In this document: piece by piece, positions 22,603-25,744 of the stretch | How positions within the stretch are numbered: the first letter of the stretch is position 1 | Layout of the letters: each line of letters opens with the position of its first letter | Source of the DNA: SIG440 sp045648205 | GTDB lineage: Bacteria > Bacillota > Clostridia > Monoglobales > Monoglobaceae | DNA: 25,744 bases | NCBI GenBank assembly: GCA_045648205.1 | Contig: JAZRNM010000006.1 | Coordinates: 1 to 25,744, forward strand | Direction of reading: 5' to 3' | Program-made: the position numbers and the translations under genes | The notes under the pieces: generated by a model | What the model saw: only the letters and a program-made list of their open reading frames with translations | The model's database searches: none | Told to the model about the DNA's origin: nothing

Positions 22603-24102
22603 ATGGAAAAGGTTATTCTCGAAATGAAAGGGATTGACAAAAGATTTTTCGGTGTTCACGCGTTGAAATCAGTAAATCTGGAGCTTCGTTCAGGCGAAGT
22701 TCACGCGCTGATGGGCGAAAATGGTGCAGGAAAGTCTACACTTATGAAAGTCTTGTGCGGAATACATAAGAGGAACGCCGGAGAAATTATATTGTTTGGC
22801 AAGCCGGTGGATTTTTCAAACATCAAGGAATCTCAGGATGCAGGAATCAGCATTATTCACCAGGAACTGAATATGATGAATCACCTGACTGTTGCCCAGA
22901 ATATTTATATTGGCAGAGAACCTATGAAAAACGGCATCTACATTGATGACAAAAAAATGGAGGAAGATGCTAAAAAGTTGTTTGAAAAAATCAATGTGGA
23001 CATTGACCCATCTGCAAAGGTTGGCTCACTGACAGTAGGCAAGCAACAGATGGTGGAAATTGCGAAGGCAGTTTCGCACGATTCCAAAATTTTGATTTTG
23101 GATGAGCCGACAGCTGCTTTGACGCAGACCGAGGTTGAAGAGCTATTTGCTATTATGAATGACCTCAAATCAAAGGGAATAGGTATGATTTATATTTCCC
23201 ACAGAATGGATGAAATCAACCGTATTTCTGACCGCATAACAGTTATGCGTGACGGTGAATACGTAGGAACTCTTAATACTGCGGAAACAAATAAAGATGA
23301 GATTGTTAAGATGATGGTTGGCCGTGTTATATATGGCGACAAAAAAGAACAAAGCACGGTTTCGGATGATGCTCCTGTTGTTCTTGAAGTTAAAAATCTC
23401 AACAGAGGAAAAGAAATTAAAAACGTGAGCTTCAAACTGCGCAAGGGTGAAATCCTTGGTTTTTCAGGGCTTATGGGTTCGGGTAGGACCGAGGTTGCCA
23501 GAGCAATTTATGGTGCTGATGCAGTTGAATCAGGAGAGGTTTTTGTAAATGGAGAAAAAACAGACATAAAAACTCCTGCTGAAGCGGTTAAAAAAGGAAT
23601 TTGTTATTTGTCAGAGGACAGAAAACGATATGGCTTGCTTCTTGATAAATCAATTGCTGAAAACTCGGTCCTGAGTTCTCTTGATGATTACATCAGCGCA
23701 GGCTGGATAAATGACAAAAAAATAGACGAGGCGGCAACAGCTGCAAACGAAAAACTGAAAACTAAAACCCCGTCCATCAAACAGAAACTCAAAAATCTCT
23801 CGGGCGGTAATCAGCAGAAGGTTATCATTGCAAGATGGCTGCTCAGAGATTCTGATATTTTCATTTTCGATGAACCAACAAGAGGTATTGACATTGGTGC
23901 CAAAAGTGAAATGTACACACTTATGGAGGATTTGGCAAGCAAGGGTAAATCTATAATAATGATTTCTTCTGAGCTTTCAGAAATCCAGAGATTAAGTGAC
24001 AGAGTTGTGGTAATGTGCGAAGGAAGAATTACCGGTGAACTTGACATCAAAGATGCGACTCAGGAAAAAATTATGGCACTTGCCACTATGAGAGGAGAAT
24101 AA
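22603..24102 (+). CDS. Sugar ABC transporter ATP-binding protein (RbsA/MglA type)
   Basis: This 499-residue protein is made of two fused ABC domains, the layout unique to the CUT2 sugar importers. Domain 1 has Walker A GENGAGKST near residues 38-46, signature LTVGKQQMVEIAKA near 145 and Walker B ILDEPTAALT. Domain 2 has the degenerate Walker A GLMGSGRTEVARA, signature LSGGNQQKVIIARWL and FDEPTRGIDIGAKSEMY. The first half hydrolyses ATP and the second is usually catalytically weak. CAGGAGGTAACT provides a strong ribosome binding site. It drives the permease encoded two bases after its stop. Substrate (ribose, galactose, xylose or another monosaccharide, or nucleoside) cannot be decided from this protein. 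Confidence 0.95.
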   Translation: MEKVILEMKGIDKRFFGVHALKSVNLELRSGEVHALMGENGAGKSTLMKVLCGIHKRNAGEIILFGKPVDFSNIKESQDAGISIIHQELNMMNHLTVAQNIYIGREPMKNGIYIDDKKMEEDAKKLFEKINVDIDPSAKVGSLTVGKQQMVEIAKAVSHDSKILILDEPTAALTQTEVEELFAIMNDLKSKGIGMIYISHRMDEINRISDRITVMRDGEYVGTLNTAETNKDEIVKMMVGRVIYGDKKEQSTVSDDAPVVLEVKNLNRGKEIKNVSFKLRKGEILGFSGLMGSGRTEVARAIYGADAVESGEVFVNGEKTDIKTPAEAVKKGICYLSEDRKRYGLLLDKSIAENSVLSSLDDYISAGWINDKKIDEAATAANEKLKTKTPSIKQKLKNLSGGNQQKVIIARWLLRDSDIFIFDEPTRGIDIGAKSEMYTLMEDLASKGKSIIMISSELSEIQRLSDRVVVMCEGRITGELDIKDATQEKIMALATMRGE

Positions 24103-24104
24103 AA

Positions 24105-25085
24105 ATGAAGATTAAAAACATTATGAAAGGAAGCTTGGGACAAAACATCATAACAGTTGCAGCCCTTGCGGTTCTGATATTGATTTTTGCAGTTTTGAAC
24201 CCCAACTTTCTTGGTAAATACAACATTGTAAGTATGGCTCAGTCACTTGCTCCATATGCCATTATGGCCCTTGGTGTAACCTTTGTTATTGCAACAGGCG
24301 GAATTGACCTTTCAATTGGTACTGTTTGTATTGCTTCTGCAGTTGTTGCAGGAAAGCTGTTTATGAACGGAATGCCTTTGTGGGCAACAATCCCGGTTAT
24401 GATTCTGATTGGTACAATGTTCGGTCTTATTAATGGACTTTTGGTTGCTAAACTCAAGATACCTGCATTTATTGCAACATTGGGTACAATGATGTTTTCA
24501 AGAGGCCTTAGTGCAATTATTGTTTCAATCCCGAACATTTTCTTCCCCAATGGCACATGGTTTAATAAATGGTTCTCCAATGCAAACGGAATACCAACAG
24601 GTCTTATCTGGGTGATTTTCTTTGCTGCAGTTTGTATGTATCTTATGTATAAATGCAAAATAGGAAGATACATTCTTTCAATCGGCAGCAACGAAGAAGC
24701 AACAAGACTTTCAGGTATAAACACAGATAATTACAAAATCATTGCTTACACATTCAGTGGTATTGGTGCAGGACTTGCGGCAATTTTCTGGGCAGCTTCA
24801 TTTGCAACTGTTGCGGCTGCAACTGGAAACGGTATGGAACTTGATGCTATTGCAGGCGTTTATATCGGCGGAACAAGTGCTGCAGGTGGTGTAGCTTCTG
24901 TTGCAGGCTCGGTTATTGGTTCTATTATGCTTGTTGTAATCAGAAGTGGTCTTAACTTTGTTCTTGCAAGATTCAATCTCAACCTCAACTCAACATATGT
25001 TACCTATGTTCTCACAGGTATAATCGTTGTTGTAGCTGTTTTGATGGATGTTATCAAGAACAAAAACGCAAACAAAGTAAAATAA
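24105..25085 (+). CDS. Sugar ABC transporter permease (RbsC type)
   Basis: This 326-residue membrane protein of the BPD_transp_2 family has about nine or ten hydrophobic helices. The family blocks LAPYAIMALGVTFVIATGGIDLSIGT (split near residues 45-68), KIPAFIATLGTMMFSRGL and GIYIGGTSAAGGVASVAGSV-like text are present. It forms the membrane pore with the ATPase just upstream, as a homodimer. Its start is two bases after the rbsA-type stop, with GAGAGGAG overlapping that stop. The substrate-binding protein gene follows 40 bases later, an A/T-rich gap without an obvious promoter. Confidence 0.93.
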   Translation: MKIKNIMKGSLGQNIITVAALAVLILIFAVLNPNFLGKYNIVSMAQSLAPYAIMALGVTFVIATGGIDLSIGTVCIASAVVAGKLFMNGMPLWATIPVMILIGTMFGLINGLLVAKLKIPAFIATLGTMMFSRGLSAIIVSIPNIFFPNGTWFNKWFSNANGIPTGLIWVIFFAAVCMYLMYKCKIGRYILSIGSNEEATRLSGINTDNYKIIAYTFSGIGAGLAAIFWAASFATVAAATGNGMELDAIAGVYIGGTSAAGGVASVAGSVIGSIMLVVIRSGLNFVLARFNLNLNSTYVTYVLTGIIVVVAVLMDVIKNKNANKVK

Positions 25086-25125
25086 TTAAAAAAATATATA
25101 TTTAATTAATAAGGAGATGACATTT

Positions 25126-25744
25126 ATGAAAAAAGTAGTAGCATTATTGGTTGTATTGGTTATGGCAATAACTATGCTGGCAGGCTGTGGAGCAGCAAAT
25201 TCAGGCGAAAAGACTGTTGCTGTTGTAGCAAAGGGTGAATCACACGCATTCTGGCAGTCAGTTAAAGCTGGTGCAGAAGCAGCAGGAGAAAAGTATGGTT
25301 ATAACATCACATTCAGAGGCCCTGCAAGTGAATCAGCAAAAGACCTTCCTTCACAAAAGGAAATGGTACAAACAGCTCTTTCAAACAATGCATCAGCTAT
25401 CGTTCTTGGTACAATCGGCGAAGGCTTCGTTGATATGCTCACACAGGCAAAAGACCTTGAAATCCCTGTAGTACAGTTCGACAGCGGTATCTGGGAGAAC
25501 GACATTAAGGCTCTTGACGCTGCAGGAAAGAACCCAATCGTTTCTTCAGTTGCTACAAGTAACTATCTTGCTGCAAACCTTGTTGCAGAAAACTTCTTTG
25601 AAGCAATCAAGGAAGACATCGCAGCTGCTGATAAGTACATCGTTGGTGTAATTCAGCATGACGAAACACAAACAGGTATCGACAGAGCAGACGGCTTTGT
25701 TGACAAGTTCAAGGAGCTTGCAGATGCAGACGCAACAACAAAGG
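25126..25744 (+). CDS. Sugar ABC transporter substrate-binding lipoprotein, 3' end outside window
   Basis: The gene starts at ATG 25126 behind AAGGAGATGA and runs off the window after 206 codons. The start MKKVVALLVVLVMAITMLAGCG is a lipoprotein signal with lipobox LAGC and the cysteine at residue 21. The mature part matches periplasmic-binding-protein type 1 (RbsB group): TVAVVAKGESHAFWQSVKAGAEAAGEKYGY near 30-58, then SQKEMVQTALSNNASAIVLGT and IPVVQFDSGIW. The AFWQ text is the usual sugar-binding start in which F and W stack on the ring. It completes an RbsA-RbsC-RbsB style importer; any sugar kinase or regulator would lie beyond the window. Confidence 0.93.
   Translation, partial: MKKVVALLVVLVMAITMLAGCGAANSGEKTVAVVAKGESHAFWQSVKAGAEAAGEKYGYNITFRGPASESAKDLPSQKEMVQTALSNNASAIVLGTIGEGFVDMLTQAKDLEIPVVQFDSGIWENDIKALDAAGKNPIVSSVATSNYLAANLVAENFFEAIKEDIAAADKYIVGVIQHDETQTGIDRADGFVDKFKELADADATTK

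Overview
The window is low-GC DNA that reads like a Bacillota chromosome, most probably an anaerobic member of the Clostridia. The reasons are: strong AGGAGG-type ribosome binding sites, sigma-A promoters of the TTGACA-17-TATAAT form, the relA / MBL hydrolase / hemZ and rpsO / pnp gene orders, a T-box riboswitch, a DUF512 radical-SAM protein, a ferredoxin-dependent oxo-acid oxidoreductase, and a fragment of the forespore sigma factor gene sigG. I see no IS element, prophage, CRISPR array or plasmid function. Most of it looks like core genome plus metabolic operons.

Layout. 1-1992: the 3' end of relA/spoT, an MBL-fold hydrolase and a short hemZ-like radical-SAM gene. 2005-4727: rpsO and pnp, each with a structured leader and its own terminator. 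4745-8800: an amino-acid-type ABC transporter (binding protein, permease, ATPase), a YerC/TrpR-like regulator and a DUF512 protein. 8801-8884 (minus): tRNA-Leu(UAG) with its own promoter, sharing a palindromic terminator with the DUF512 gene. 9002-11381: a RbsD/FucU mutarotase and a membrane UDP-sugar 4,6-dehydratase. 11389-19062: a T-box leader followed by six tightly packed genes: sodium:solute symporter, acyl-CoA synthetase, iorA, iorB, phenylacetate-CoA ligase and a tandem ACT protein. 19065-19568 (minus): a small membrane protein. 19618-22282: an EamA transporter fused end-on to a 5'-truncated sigG, then an SLC13/ArsB-like permease. 22515-25744: a ribose/galactose-type sugar ABC operon, cut by the window end in the binding-protein gene.

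The most interesting part is 11389-19062. IorAB with aryl-CoA ligases is usually read as aromatic amino acid degradation, but here the genes sit behind a T-box whose best specifier reading is UAC (tyrosine) and whose UGGU bulge fits a tRNA with discriminator A. T-boxes switch genes on when the cognate tRNA is uncharged, so the genes should be expressed when tyrosine is short. That suits uptake of arylacetates, activation to the CoA thioester and reductive carboxylation to aryl-pyruvates. It would be a tyrosine-controlled salvage route that makes aromatic amino acids from 4-hydroxyphenylacetate or phenylacetate. The chemistry is known from rumen bacteria and methanogens. The regulatory coupling and the six-gene assembly are inference from this sequence.

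Other points worth attention: the rpsO and pnp leaders can both hide their Shine-Dalgarno sequences by pairing; sigG lacks roughly its first 90 codons; HemZ lacks its usual N-terminal region; and the amino-acid-type binding protein lacks the arginine that normally grips the alpha-carboxylate.
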